64,000 nt of DNA from Tillus elongatus (taxonomy: Eukaryota > Arthropoda > Insecta > Coleoptera > Cleridae), in NCBI GenBank assembly GCA_964006375.1, contig OZ023266.1, positions 68,042,891-68,106,890 of the forward strand, in the 5' to 3' direction. The position numbers were made by a program, and so were the translations under genes. The notes under the pieces were generated by a model. The model saw nothing but the letters and a program-made list of their open reading frames with translations, searched no databases and was not told the origin of the DNA. Shown here one piece after another: positions 1-11,600 of this stretch (position 1 is the first letter of the stretch; every line of letters starts with the position of its first letter).

Positions 1-51
1 GATACTCTATGACAGATTATCTGAACCCTTCCTAGCATAGTTTAATTTTCA

Positions 52-403
52 GAACCTCAGTGGTTCAGGGGTAAGAACGTGTGCCTCTGAACCGAAGGGT
101 ACTGGGTTTGATCCCAGGGTACTCCTTTCGCTTTTTCAGTATAAACTGTAACATTAATATCAACCGAGGTTCTGCCATTGTATTTGAACAAGTTGAATGT
201 CTGGACGTTCCGCCCTTCAGAGGAGGCGTAAAGCCGTCGGTCCCGTGTCCATGCAATGTTGAGCACGTTAAAGATCCCTACCCTCCTTACAGAAAGGTAG
301 GGGTTCGGCAAAATTTCCAGGATAGTGGGGTGAAACTGCTCCTTGACGTCGGTGATTGGCCATAGTCGCGGAAATAGGCCGACGTTAAAGAAACAAAACA
401 CAC
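52..403 (+). mobile_element. tRNA-derived SINE, copy 1
   Basis: A tRNA-like head contains an A-box-like TGGTTCAGGGG and a B-box-like GGTTTGATCCC about 30 nt apart. A ~280-nt unrelated body follows, then an A-rich tail (AAAGAAACAAAACACAC). The same head and body recur at 56948-57299. A 7-bp direct repeat ATTTTCA (45-51 and 404-410) brackets this copy and is a candidate target-site duplication. Open frames inside it on either strand are incidental. These elements are transcribed by RNA polymerase III and moved by LINE enzymes (family knowledge). Confidence 0.8.
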
Positions 404-542
404 ATTTTCACGAGTGATTGTCTTTGTGTCTTGTTTAAATGATCTCAATACACAGCTATATTTTAATTTATTTTCACATTAATGTTACTTACAACTGCTT
501 AATTGTATGCTTGCATTTGATTTCACTGACTGTATAAATAGT

Positions 543-544
<2 letters not shown>

Positions 545-632
<88 letters not shown>

Positions 633-656
633 TATATATATATATATATATATATA

Positions 657-732
<76 letters not shown>
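545..732. repeat. (TA)n microsatellite, ~188 bp
   Basis: An uninterrupted alternating TA tract apart from two GCA interruptions near 630 and 658. Open frames of Tyr-Ile repeats across it are not genes. Confidence 0.98.
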
Positions 733-735
<3 letters not shown>

Positions 736-996
736 TTTTACGCATCATGTAGATTTTTAATTTTACTCTTTCTTTCTCAGGTTCTCGTAAAAGGAATTGA
801 TTCTATTCATGACCGGAGTATGGGTTTGTTTTGCTGTCACCATTGATTTTAAAATGGACCTTTTGTCAAATCTAAACTATCCTGATATCAGTTATCTGAA
901 CCTGTGGAGATATTATCCAGATGGTATGTTGTTTGTATGTAGGTTTCTTAAATTTACTGTTATTTATGTAATCGTGAGTGTATGTATATGCCATAG

Positions 997-1970
<974 letters not shown>

Positions 1971-1976
1971 AGATTA

Positions 1977-2160
1977 AAAAGTCTGGACGCAGCAAGTGCG
2001 TTATGGTAGTGAATTTTCATAGAAATGATCTGACACAAAATATTTTATTATAACTTTTTTTTCTTGTAACATAGAAATCTAAATTTTGGTGTATAGTTTA
2101 CTTTTTATATCGTAAACCTACCTACCAAATTTGGTTTTCATAGATTTTATATTTTTTAAG
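1977..2160. repeat. Non-coding repeat family B (GGACGCAGCAAGTGCG end), fragment
   Basis: Contains AAAAGTCTGGACGCAGCAAG, then TGCGTTATGGTAGTG, the end motif also found near 3035, 3310, 20650 and 55282. AT-rich and non-coding. Confidence 0.7.
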
Positions 2161-2700
2161 ATAAAAAAATTTTTCAAATGAAAACTAAAAATTTTCCCGG
2201 AACACCTCGTCCAATTTTTCTAAATAACGAACTTGTCAAAGCCATTTACAGAAGGAAGGTACATGCCAAATTTTATTAAAATCGGCTTATTACTTTTTGA
2301 GATATGAATTTTTTTCAAATGAAAACTCAAAATTTTCCCGGAAAACCTCGTCCGATTTTCTTGACTAACAAACATGTCAAAGCCATTTACAAAAGTAAGG
2401 TATGTGCCAAATTTCATTAAAATCAGCTTATTACTTTTTGAGATATGAATTTTTTTCGAATGAAAACTCAAAATTTTCTCGGAAAATCTCGTCCGATTTT
2501 CCTGACTAACAAACATGTCAAAGCCATTTACAAAAGGAAGGTATGTGCCAAATTTTATTAAAATCGGCTTATTACTTTTTGAGATAAGAAAGAAAACCTC
2601 GTCCGATTCTCCTGGCTAACGAACTTATCCAAGCTATTAACAAAAGAAAGGTACATGCCAAATTTTATCAAAATCGGCCCATTATTTTTTGAGTTATCGG
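2160..2700. repeat. Tandem repeat, ~140-bp unit, about 4 copies
   Basis: Units share GCCAAATTTTATTAAAATCG, then GGCTTATTACTTTTTGAGAT, later CCCGGAAAACCTCGTCCGAT. Unit starts are near 2263, 2403, 2543 and 2654 (the last interval is shortened by a deletion near 2590). A related single unit lies at 62929-63030. The frame open across it on the minus strand is a by-product of the periodicity. Confidence 0.85.
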
Positions 2701-2704
2701 TGTG

Positions 2705-2890
<186 letters not shown>

Positions 2891-2903
2891 ATATAAACAT
2901 ATA

Positions 2904-3030
2904 AAAATTGAAACTGACCCCGGATATGGGTTCTAGGGGTCCTAGTTCGCGCTCATTTGCAAAAATTTTTTCAAAATTCAAAAGTCGGGATCTCCCCATT
3001 AGTGAATTTTTTCTACGAAAATTCACTAAA
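2904..3030. repeat. Family A repeat fragment
   Basis: AAACTGACCCCGGATATGGG, then TTCTAGGGGTCCTAGTTCGC, then a CTCCCCATTAGTGAATTTTT stretch, close to the copy at 54430. Confidence 0.8.
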
Positions 3031-3325
3031 AATATGGACGCAGTAAGTGCGTTTTGGTAGCGAACTTTCATTAAATCCTTCAAATTTCAATAACTCAGTT
3101 TGCTATTAACGTAAGGTTTGTTGGCTAGGAAACCAACATTTAAGTTTATTTTCGGAAAATGTTTGTACATTTTCCAACAATAAGTAATTTCGATAAAATA
3201 GAGTTCATTGTTTCTACTACATAGGCTATACCGGTAATCAGATTGATGCCTGCTTGCATTTGCTATTAAAAACATTTTTATGAAAATTTACTTCCATTAC
3301 GCACTTTCTGCGTCCAGACTTTTTT
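3031..3325. repeat. Family B repeat, copy with inverted ends (~295 bp)
   Basis: The left end (TGGACGCAGTAAGTGCGTTT then TGGTAGCGAACTTTCAT) and the right end (ATGAAAATTTACTTCCATTA then CGCACTTTCTGCGTCCAGAC) are inverted repeats of about 45 bp. The size and non-coding interior look like a MITE. The interior matches 20395-20664 and 55277-55565. Confidence 0.75.
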
Positions 3326-3530
3326 TATATGCAGTAGGTCACTAAATTTTAACACATTTCTTACAGTATGAGACACTTAACAGTAAATTACAAGATTACA
3401 GTACATTTATATGATTGCAGAGGTAAACAATTTCTACATTAGGAACATTTAGTGAAGAAAGATAGATAAAAGTTGTGCACGTGAAGTATGTAGCCTATAG
3501 GAGATAGTGACTAATGTTGACATGTCTTAC

Positions 3531-3605
3531 TTGCTCCAAGTGATCTGCAATTTTTGTGAAGTCCTTAACATCCCTAGTTCGCGATTCTACCACTCTAGTC
3601 AGATC
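3531..3605 (-). CDS. Msp300: Msp300 exon: short rod exon (predicted)
   Basis: A 75-nt exon predicted by splice signals and phase. The acceptor is TTTACTAG, and the donor is GTAAGA after TTG GAG CAA. In phase 0 it reads DLTRVVESRTRDVKDFTK, then IADHLEQ, with no stop. Joined to the preceding exon it gives LEKYQDLTRVVESRTRD, a plausible continuation of a spectrin-repeat helix. The intron before it is 80 nt. The acceptor has a weak pyrimidine tract, and a second AG 14 nt downstream would break the frame. It is the last exon seen before the lower edge of the window. Confidence 0.75.
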
Positions 3606-3685
3606 CTAGTAAATCAGTTTAATGATAATATTTTGATATATATTGTGCCACAAAAAACCTACACTATATATGAATAAACTGTTAC

Positions 3686-4296
3686 CTGATATTTTTCTAA
3701 CTGCTCTTGTTTCTCATCCACTGTGGATTTTAACGTATAATTCTTCAGTGATAGTTCAGCATCAGCCAGCCATGACAACAGCTTGTCAAGTGAGTTTTCG
3801 TAGTCATTCCATTGCTTGAGCCTACTTTCTAAACCTGATTTGATTTCCATTAGTGCAGCCACGAACTTATCTTGGTCAAGTTTTAAGTTGGCAACATCTC
3901 TGTGCATTGCTTCTTGTGACCTCGCGGGTAAAGCACTTGCCCTATTTTGAACATGATTTTCTATGGCCTTGAGGTTGATATTTCCATCAGGTAAATGGTC
4001 TTGAATTTCTAGTATTTTGTTCAGTCTATCTTGAAGTGCTTGTTTGTTGCCATTTAGATCTGAATATGAATTAAGTTTGTCCCAGAGTTGCTTCTGGATA
4101 TCCTGTTGTGTCTTTTGAAGATCATAAAACTGCTGGTAAACATCAAGACAATCTTCAAGTTGCTTGATGTTACTTTGAGCTCCTTTAACTAAAGATTTGT
4201 AGCGATTATTAATAGACTTTATGCCTTCTTCAACTTCAGCTGTTTTTTCTTTGCTGTTAGTTAATTGAACCAGAGCTTGTGCCTTTTCAGTAACTC
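3686..4296 (-). CDS. Msp300: Msp300 exon: spectrin repeats
   Basis: A 611-nt exon entered in phase 1 (acceptor CCCTTGCAG, then GAGTTACTGAAAAG) and left in phase 0 (AAA TAT CAG, donor GTAACA). The whole exon is open in this phase, not just the part after the methionine near 3907. It begins GVTEKAQALVQLTNSKEK, includes QDIQKQLWDKLNSYSD, and ends LDKLLSWLADAELSLKNY, TLKSTVDEKQEQLEKYQ. This is rod sequence with spectrin-repeat spacing. A LINE fragment lies about 100 nt upstream in the intron (4396-5482) but does not touch the acceptor. Confidence 0.92.
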
Positions 4297-4395
4297 CTGC
4301 AAGGGAAATACTTATTTATATACAGATATGTGTTTACGGTCTTGTGATTTTATTTAAAGGAGCGATCAAATACATTGAAATATTGTAGTTTTTTT

Positions 4396-5482
4396 TTCAA
4401 CAACATACCACGAGGGCTTACAGCCTAAATACTATCGTACCGTGGGTGTCGACAAGGAGGAAAGAGGCAACTTGTTAATTCTGGACTTGAAGGTTTGGAG
4501 GTTCGGGGGAAAAGGAAAAACATGTGCCGGCAAGGAATTCCACAACTTGGAAGTCCTCGGGACAAAAGAGCGGACATAACAAGATGTTCTATATCTTGTG
4601 ACCTGGAAATGGAAACCTAATTTCTTACCAGCCGCTTCTGCAATTGATGTGACATGTTGGTGCCAATTGAGATTTCGATCCACAGAGATGCCAACAAGTG
4701 AAAAGGACTCATTACTTTGAATAACTTGGTTGTTTATTGTGATGGGTCTAGGGCTGGTGTATCTGTTATGAGAAAGAAAGCAAGACTGTGGTTTGGTGGG
4801 GTTGAATTGTACAAGATTTCTACTTCCCCAGTCTAATATTTTTTGGAGATCTACGGAGATATAACCCTCCATGAGTCTGCGATCCTCATCTAATTGGGCT
4901 AAAGAGACAGGCTTAGAATATTGTATATTTAAGTGGAGGGTGCTGTCGTCGCGTAACTGTGAACTGGGTTGGATGTGCTAGAGAGGAGGTCATTGATGTG
5001 GAGAAGAAACAAAGTAGGGGCTAAAGCTGAACCTTGAGGAACTCCTGCATTAATTGGATACCGTTTAGAGGAATGGCCATCCACGACAACAGAAATGCTC
5101 CGGTTGGAGAGGAAATTTGCTGTCCACGTACAGAGTTTTGGTGGTAAGCCATAGACCGGTAGTTTATTAAGCAGCGCTGCGTGCCAGACCTGGTCGAATG
5201 CTTTGGATATGTCTAGAGCGACAATCTGGGATTCGCCGTGTAGTTCCATAGACTTGTTCCAAGAATGGGTGACAAAGGTAAGGAGGTCGGCAGTTGATCT
5301 GCGCTGACGGAATCCATACTGCCTGTCCTGGATTAGACTGTGTTTTCAAGAAATTTTAGTAATTCGGTGTTTATATACTTTTCCATCACTTTAGAGATGA
5401 CTGAAAGGAGAGAAATAGGCCTGTAGTTGCTAGGAAGCGCTTTCGATCCTTTCTTGGGGACGGGTTGTACTCGAGCAGTTTA
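4396..5482 (-). pseudogene. CR1/jockey-like LINE, 5'-truncated and internally deleted ORF2 copy
   Basis: This is the same family as the LINE at 37884-41172, read on the minus strand. It retains reverse-transcriptase parts (a stretch with VALDISKAFDQVWHAALLNK, and INAGVPQGSALAPTLFLLH), then a C-terminal SFVPRTSKLWNSLP stretch. The catalytic YADD region is damaged (YATT, by a frameshift near 4960). About 330 nt that the other copy has at 38115-38440 are missing here near 4620. The 3' tail is an A run (seen as T on the plus strand at 4390). No target-site duplication was recognised. Non-functional. Confidence 0.88.
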
Positions 5483-5865
5483 CATTACAATGCCTTAACA
5501 AAAGTTGAATAAGGAAAAATTTGATTAACAATAATTTTCAAAAATTGTGCCAACACTGAATGTTAAAATACAAAATATACCGATTTACACCAGTTGTTCA
5601 GACTCATCGCCCTGTAGCTGAACACAAAGTCTCGCTCGACGTAAGCCTAAAGTCAAGCGATAAGTTTTAAGTGAATCAATCAAGTAGGTTGATACCAAGA
5701 TCTTCTTCCATCTGTCAAGCTTCATCAGTTGTCGCTGCATTGTTAGTTTGGCATACATTATTCTAAATAAATCCTAATAAGGAAAGTAAAAACTATGACT
5801 CGTCGTACTATAACATTCAATGCGTTAAGTACACTTGAAGAACTCAAATCACCAATTTAAACAAC

Positions 5866-5980
5866 ATGACGATCGTTTCACTTACCAAGTGAGCGTCATC
5901 AGAGACTGAAAAACACTGAGAATTTTAAGAATTTTTCATTCTCTGATGACGCTAACTTGGTTAGTGCAACGATCGTCAGG
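5866..5980. repeat. Inverted repeat carrying two hammerhead-like motifs
   Basis: The arm 5868-5902 is the reverse complement, with mismatches, of 5943-5977. The plus-strand arm reads CTGATGACGCTAACTTGG, then TTAGTGCAACGATCGTC. The minus-strand arm reads CTGATGACGCTCACTTGG, then TAAGTGAAACGATCGTC. A single copy occurs at 29863-29897. See findings for the ribozyme interpretation. Confidence 0.7.
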
Positions 5981-6290
5981 TTTCTAAAAATTAGTTGCGT
6001 TAATTTCTTTACTCGGATTTCTACTCGCTATAAGATGTCGTCTTTTACTTGCTTCATACCTTACTCCACACACAAAGTAATATTCTCCATTCTGCTGGCC
6101 TGTTCTACTAGAATGTTCTTTGTTTCTTCATTTCTTCTTCCCATTTCTTCTTTTGCCTCTTTATGTCCTTCTTTGAGTCTTCATCTCTTTTTCTGGCTTC
6201 TTCATTTATTTTCTTTGCTTCTTTCATTTTTTAAATTAATTTCAATAGCTGGCTGTGCCTATTGGCTGTTCCACTACGTGCCTTGAGAAT
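5981..6290 (-). pseudogene. Gypsy-type gag fragment, decayed
   Basis: Read on the minus strand it resembles the N-terminal gag portion of the gypsy remnant at 52978-53217. Both share the plus-strand phrase AAGATGTCGTCTTTTACTTG-like and the following CACACAAAGTAAT. Many stops and frameshifts are present on the gag strand. The plus-strand open frame here is antisense and not a gene. Confidence 0.55.
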
Positions 6291-6589
6291 AGATGTACCT
6301 GAAGCACTTATAGGTTACCACTGACACCAGATATTTCAGAAATTTACACTTACTTAGCAGTGCTCATCACAGGCTCCATTTCCCACTTGGTAAATTGCAT
6401 TGACATGTTGTTAAGTTATGAGGAAGCACGCCAGAATTAGGTTACTACAAGCCGATTCTACATTGTTTGCAAATAGATTAGGTGCTAATGTCTATTTCAC
6501 AAAATAACATGATTTACTGCAAACACGTCAATGGCGGGTTGGTGGACCAGGCCGACACGAATTTTTGATCCGAAGCAGATAAAGTCTTA

Positions 6590-7330
6590 AGCTTTATTGG
6601 AAAAGATCCTTTTAGTAGTACTCGAAAAATATCTCGCCAAGTACTCAGGAGTCTCAAATCGGATTGTGTGGCGAATACTCAGCGAGAATCCATTATACCC
6701 TTTCCATAAAGTAGAAGCATTACAACTTGAAGATCATCCCTTAGATTTGCAATTTTGTCGATGGTTTCTACGAAAACATGCTTAAGTCCTGACATTTTCT
6801 TTTAACGTATTTGCGATTGATGAAGCAACGTTTATACTTAACGCCATAAGCAACTGTCATAATACCTACCCATATCTGGGTGGTCGAAAATCTACAGGCT
6901 GTTCATCGTAATCGTTTCTATCTAGCACATGTAAACGTTTGGGCCGGACTGGCCAACGGGCAAGTTATTGGCTCCTTTGTACTGCCAAGTATATTCACTG
7001 TATATAATTATCTTTTTTTGCAAGATCATTTGCAAGAACTCTTAGAAGAAGATCGTTTGAATGTACGTCTCTGAATGTGGTTTTTGCAAAATGGTCCTCC
7101 AATTTTAATCGTTTAGTTCGCCAACATTTGAAAATTTGAGGAATGGATTGGTCGAGGTAGTCTTGCTCCACGGCCGCCTCGATCACCCGACATTATACCC
7201 CAGACTTCTATTTATGGAGCCTTATGAACATCATGGTATGCACCAACGAAATACTTGACCCCGAGCATCTGCATCATCATGTTGTAGCAGCTGCGGCGAC
7301 AATTAGACGGCAAGGTCTAGGCCTTTCAAG
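6590..7330 (+). pseudogene. Mariner-like (DUF4817/Tc3-type) transposase remnant
   Basis: Fragments of a typical insect mariner-like transposase occur in several frames: a helix-turn-helix piece (SNRIVWRILSENPLYPFH), FCRWFLRKH, the DE-containing AIDEATFIL, HVNVWAGLANGQVIGSF, then LQDHLQELLEEDRLNVRL, and a late LYLWSL-like end. In intact relatives these occur in this order. Stops and shifts separate them here, so the copy is dead. No terminal repeats were recognised. Confidence 0.8.
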
Positions 7331-7430
7331 TTATGCTAATTTTTGCTACGTCGATCAAGACTTTGCGTTCAACGAAAGGGCGATAACCTGCAACAACTAT
7401 TGTAAGTTAATAATAAGGGTTTGCACAATT

Positions 7431-7663
7431 TTAAAAAATAAATTAAAAAAAAAACAAAAAAATCATATCTTTATTACGATCAACATTTTGTTAAGAAGTT
7501 AATAATGGTTTAAGGTGTTTAATTACGCTTTAAAAATTAAATCACAGACCCGTATCTAAGAGATGTGTTTGTCTAAGGGCAGCTAAACATACACACATTA
7601 TACATTCACACATAGACATATACACACACATACGCACAAATACACACATAGATTATTTATCAC
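7431..7663. other. Intron 3' of the mariner remnant, low-complexity
   Basis: A-rich and (CA)-rich sequence (ACACAC runs at 7590-7650) between the transposase remnant and an Msp300 exon. No gene is seen. Confidence 0.6.
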
Positions 7664-7879
7664 CTTCAATGATCCTCTTGTGTGAAAGTATTTCCTGGCA
7701 GGTGGTTTTATGTTTGAGAAGTTTTGAGCGGACCTCTTGTATACTTGTCCATGAAGAAGGTTCGATTTGTATAAGCTTTTCCATTGAATCTAACCATGCT
7801 AGGGTTTGTTGCAAAATTTCTTGATAACTTGAAAGCTGAAGGCTTTGCGCATCTTGAAGTTTTTGTTGTTCTTTAATGC
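7664..7879 (-). CDS. Msp300: Msp300 exon: spectrin repeat segment (short exon)
   Basis: A 216-nt exon, phase 1 to phase 1, with no methionine start of its own. Acceptor TTTTACAG precedes GCATTAAAGAACAAC; donor GTGATA follows ATT GAA G. Translation in the phase set by the previous exon is free of stops: IKEQQKLQDAQSLQLSSYQ, EILQQTLAWLDSMEKLIQ, then IEPSSWTSIQEVRSKLLKHK and TTCQEILSHKRIIEG. The LAWLDSMEKLI helix is the usual spectrin-repeat tryptophan helix. The exon is flanked by a 61-nt intron upstream (7880-7940) and a 3.4-kb intron downstream that contains transposon debris. Confidence 0.9.
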
Positions 7880-7940
7880 CTGTAAAATAAAATAATAAAT
7901 TGAGTGAAACACCACTTTATGATAAATTTAACACAATTAC

Positions 7941-8573
7941 CTTCTGCGAGCTTATCCCATCTTTCTCTAATATTTCTAAGTTCATTTCTTACAATCTCTC
8001 GTCCTTGTGTTGCTGTATCAGGCAGGATTCTTTCTCCTGTGAGTGTCAAAGAATTTACCTTATGTTCTCCTTGCTCTTTTTCTGAAAGCAGAACTTGCAA
8101 TCTATTTGATTTGACCTCAACGTTATTAGCTAATTCTGTATCTTGTAACACGAGTAAATGTTGTTCTAGGGGCTCCAACCAAGCTTTAGTTTCTTCCAAT
8201 TTGTCTTGGTACTTGTGGTGATCATCAACAATACTTTGCCAACGATTTATAACGTCTTTAGTCAAATTATGTACGGCTTGGAATCTATTGCTTATCTGTG
8301 ATATGACAGGACGAATTCTTTGTGCTCCACTCGTGTGTAGGAGAGCATGACTTTTATCAACAAAATAGTCAATTTCCTTTTCTTTTGCAGCTATTGCCTC
8401 ACGCTCTTTTTGATAATATTTCAACTGGTTTTCTTTTTCCCCAAGAGTGGTTTGTAAGGGCTGATCTCTAAATTTCGCTTCTGCAGTTTTAAACCACTGG
8501 TTAAGATTTTCCAGATCAGATTCAAATTCTTGCCAATTTTTGAGTGCAATACCTTGTTTTTCAATAGATTGAT
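7941..8573 (-). CDS. Msp300: Msp300 exon: spectrin repeats
   Basis: A 633-nt exon (211 codons' worth) entered in phase 1 and left in phase 1. Acceptor TTTTCAG precedes ATCAATCTATTG; donor GTAATT follows GCA GAA G. It reads DQSIEKQGIALKNWQEF, then LENLNQWFKTAEAKFRDQPL, later TKAWLEPLEQHLLVLQD and LRNIRERWDKLAEG. These are two spectrin-type repeats with their conserved W positions. The intron that separates it from the giant exon is only 54 nt long (8574-8627), one of the shortest in the gene. The reading frame was extended upstream of the internal methionine at 8424 because the splice acceptor and phase demand it. Confidence 0.94.
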
Positions 8574-8627
8574 CTGAAAAGTAATATAATAAGTTTCCTT
8601 TATCACAACAAGTTAATCAATACTTAC

Positions 8628-11600
8628 CGATATCTGTTAAGTGGTTGCTGAATTGCTTTTGTAGATCGTCTAATTCGGCCTTTAATATTTCAACACCTTT
8701 CGGTGAGGTGCTCTTAGCAACAGCGATTAGTTGCTGTTTAAGATCTTCTAACTGCCTTTTACCTTCCCTTTCATTGTTTTCTTTTAGAGCTTGTATGTTA
8801 CCAATTCTCTTACTAAGGTCAGCTTTTTCACCTTTAATGTCGTTGTATTCCTGCAGCCTCTCTGTTTGTTCGTTTAGCCAATCTTTAAAGGTTGCAATTT
8901 GTTCTGCATAAACATTATGTTTCTCTACACAATCTTCTAAATTCTTTAGAAGTTCATCAGACTTCTGGACAATATTAACAAATAGTTGTTTAATGGATTG
9001 AAGGTACATGTTGAGCGACTTGTCTTGAGTTTGATCTACTAACCTTTGAGCTTTATCGCAAACTGATTCAACCAGTTGTTGATGCGACATGATCTCCTGA
9101 TGCATAATCTTGTGATTTTGCAGTTGTGCTCGTTTTTCCTGCAGTGTAGCCTTTAGTTCAGTATGTTGTTGCATTGCTAATTCCACATCTTTAAGCCATT
9201 TAGTTAGTTGTTCTTGTGTAGCACTAAAGTCAGAGAATTGCATTAAACATTGATCAAGCCGGTTCGTGGAATTCTGCAAATCATCTGCCAAAGAATCCCA
9301 AATTGTTCTCAGATTTCTAAGTTGCTGCCTGATAATGTCGCGGCCATCTGGAGAAGTATGGGCATACAACTTTTCTCCCTTTTCTATAAGATTTTCAAAT
9401 TGTTCACTCCTTTTATTTCTTTCGTCTATAAGGTTACGTATATCCTTCTGCCTTTTCTGTAAAATTGTTAAGTCACCAACAATGTGACTTAAATCATGAA
9501 GTTCATCTTCTTTCTCTGAAAGCCATTGCAAGAAGTCATTGTATTCTTCGTTAAAGTCCTTGTGTTCTTTTACAAATTCCTCGTATCTGTTTATGTTCTC
9601 CTTGACCGTGTTTTTTAGAGTATGATATCGTGTGACAAGATGGGATATCTTTGCATCAGAGTCTATATTCTGATATTGTTCAACCGCTGTGGCAAAGTCA
9701 CCTTCTTTCTCTAATATTTCCTTCTGTAGTGCTTTCAATTTATCCAAATGGGTTTTCTTCATTGCTTCTGTACTTCTTAAACTTTGATCTTTTACTTGTG
9801 CTTCCTTCTGCTTCAGCCATGACTCTAAGTTTTCTATGACTTCGCCAACTTTGGCGTACTGGTCATTAATTTCATTTAGTTTTTCTTTGGCTTCATTGCA
9901 CAAATCTAAGAACATGTTCCATGATTGCAGTTGCTCATCAAAACTATTAATTAGCGGAGGATGACCAGAAGGTGCGGTTTGATTAAGCACAGTCTCTAAC
10001 TGCTTTTTACAAGACGCTATTATTTTATCCCCTTCTTCTTTTTGAGCGAGTAGGTTATCAACTATTGTAAGTTTTGCTTCAGGGCTTTCAGTTGATGTTT
10101 CATCAACAAGCATAGCCGCCTCTGATGTTAGAGCACTTAACCAGTCGTGGCATTTTTCGGTAGCTTGATTAAAAGCTTCGTGATCTGCCACATAGCCTTC
10201 AACTATTTTGGTTCTGTTATTCACAGTATCAGCCAGTTTTGTGTAACTTTCTAAATTTTCTTTTAATTTGCATTCAGAATCCAAATCAGATAATTGTCCA
10301 ATTTTATCTTGCAGTTGTTTCAAAATATTCTTGTGTAAATTGACGTCTTGTGCAAGAGTTCTATAATTGTGCAGAGTTTGTTTCTTTTCAATCAATGTCG
10401 CATCTAATTTTAATTCATTGCCAAGCTTTACTTCAGCTTCGGAAATCCATAATTTCACTTGTTGCAAACTATCATCAAATGAATGTCTTTGCATAATCAT
10501 ACCTTCGACTTGTTTATAAATATCATTTACTCTGTCGATTAAGTTCTCAGATTTGTCTCGAAGAGTTCTCAGTTCAGTACGTATAGCATCGCGATTATCT
10601 GGAATGATACCAGAGAAAAGTGCTTCCCCGTGTTCCACAGCTTTTGCCAACAAGTTTTGTCCCTTCTCTCGCTCATTTGCGAAACTTTTGAGTTCTTGCA
10701 AGCTTGCTTGATTGGGCTTTGATTTTAATTTTGAGAAGGAATCTACTTTGGCTTCAGCTTTTACAAGCCAGTCCTCCACATCTTTAATACTGTTCCTATA
10801 CGTATCTTTGTATTTATTCAACTCCTTTAGCTTATCCAAGTAACTATTGAGAAATTTAACAATAGCATGATATCTGGTGTTTAAATGTTGCACATACTGA
10901 TTTATTCTGGATTCCGGCATTTCTTTTACCAAATCGTTACTAACAGGTATAAGTTCTTTAATGTTACTTTCATAACTGTTTACTTCATTCTGGAACTGTT
11001 GAATTTCTTTAACCTTTTCATCAACATGATTGAAATCTATTTGTGTTGGAGTTTCAGCTTTAAGTCTATTTTCGGTATCTTTTAACCATGAAGATATTCC
11101 TTCAGAAAGTTTTTCATATTTTTCATGTAGTGCAATATTATGCACAAGAAGGTCCTTAGTTTTTGCATAGTTCTGTCTGAGGTTGTCAATCTCAAGTAGA
11201 AGGTGATCTTTTTCAGCTGTCAACAACTTAATTGCCTCAGGTGATTCTATTTGTTCTAAGACTTTTAGAGAATTTTCCAGCTCCACCTTACGATTTTCAC
11301 AGTCTTCTAAAGCAGCTTGTATTGGCGAAAGTGAGTTGAGTTTTACTTCTAAGTTATATTTGTCACTTGTTGGTTCTGGTTGACACCACTGAATTTTCTC
11401 TTTGTGTGTGGCAATAATTCTTTGAAGGGCTCCATACTTGTCATTATGGAATTTCTTCAAGAAGGCTAGCAATGAATTTTCAATTTTATTAGCATGTATC
11501 ATAATGGCATCATAACGTCTCTTCAGCAATTGCTGCTCTTTTGGTAAGGTGCTTTCAGCAAATGTGGGATAAGATGCTTTCATGTGAACTATGCTTTGTT

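Noticed and set aside
52..125. A genuine tRNA gene
   Set aside because: Only the A and B boxes are tRNA-like. The cloverleaf is incomplete, a non-tRNA body follows, and the same unit occurs twice with target-site duplications, so SINE is the better call.
57..401. Open frames on both strands over the first 400 bp
   Set aside because: They lie in a SINE with tRNA-like promoter boxes. Copy 2 does not keep the frames.
485..846. Tyr-Ile repeat open frames across (TA)n tracts (also near 960-1180, 2668-3083, 23224-23409, 26777-27049, 54294-54596, 57734-57979, 62953-63276)
   Set aside because: They exist on both strands only because TATATA has no stop codon. They carry no other coding signal.
4432..5249. 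An independent host gene on the minus strand
   Set aside because: It matches the LINE ORF2 at 37884-41172 segment by segment, with a deletion.
5957..6286. 109-codon plus-strand frame rich in Phe/Leu/Ser, looking like a small membrane protein (also 52978-53220)
   Set aside because: Both are antisense to gypsy gag sequence; the hydrophobic look is the complement of Lys/Glu-rich coding.
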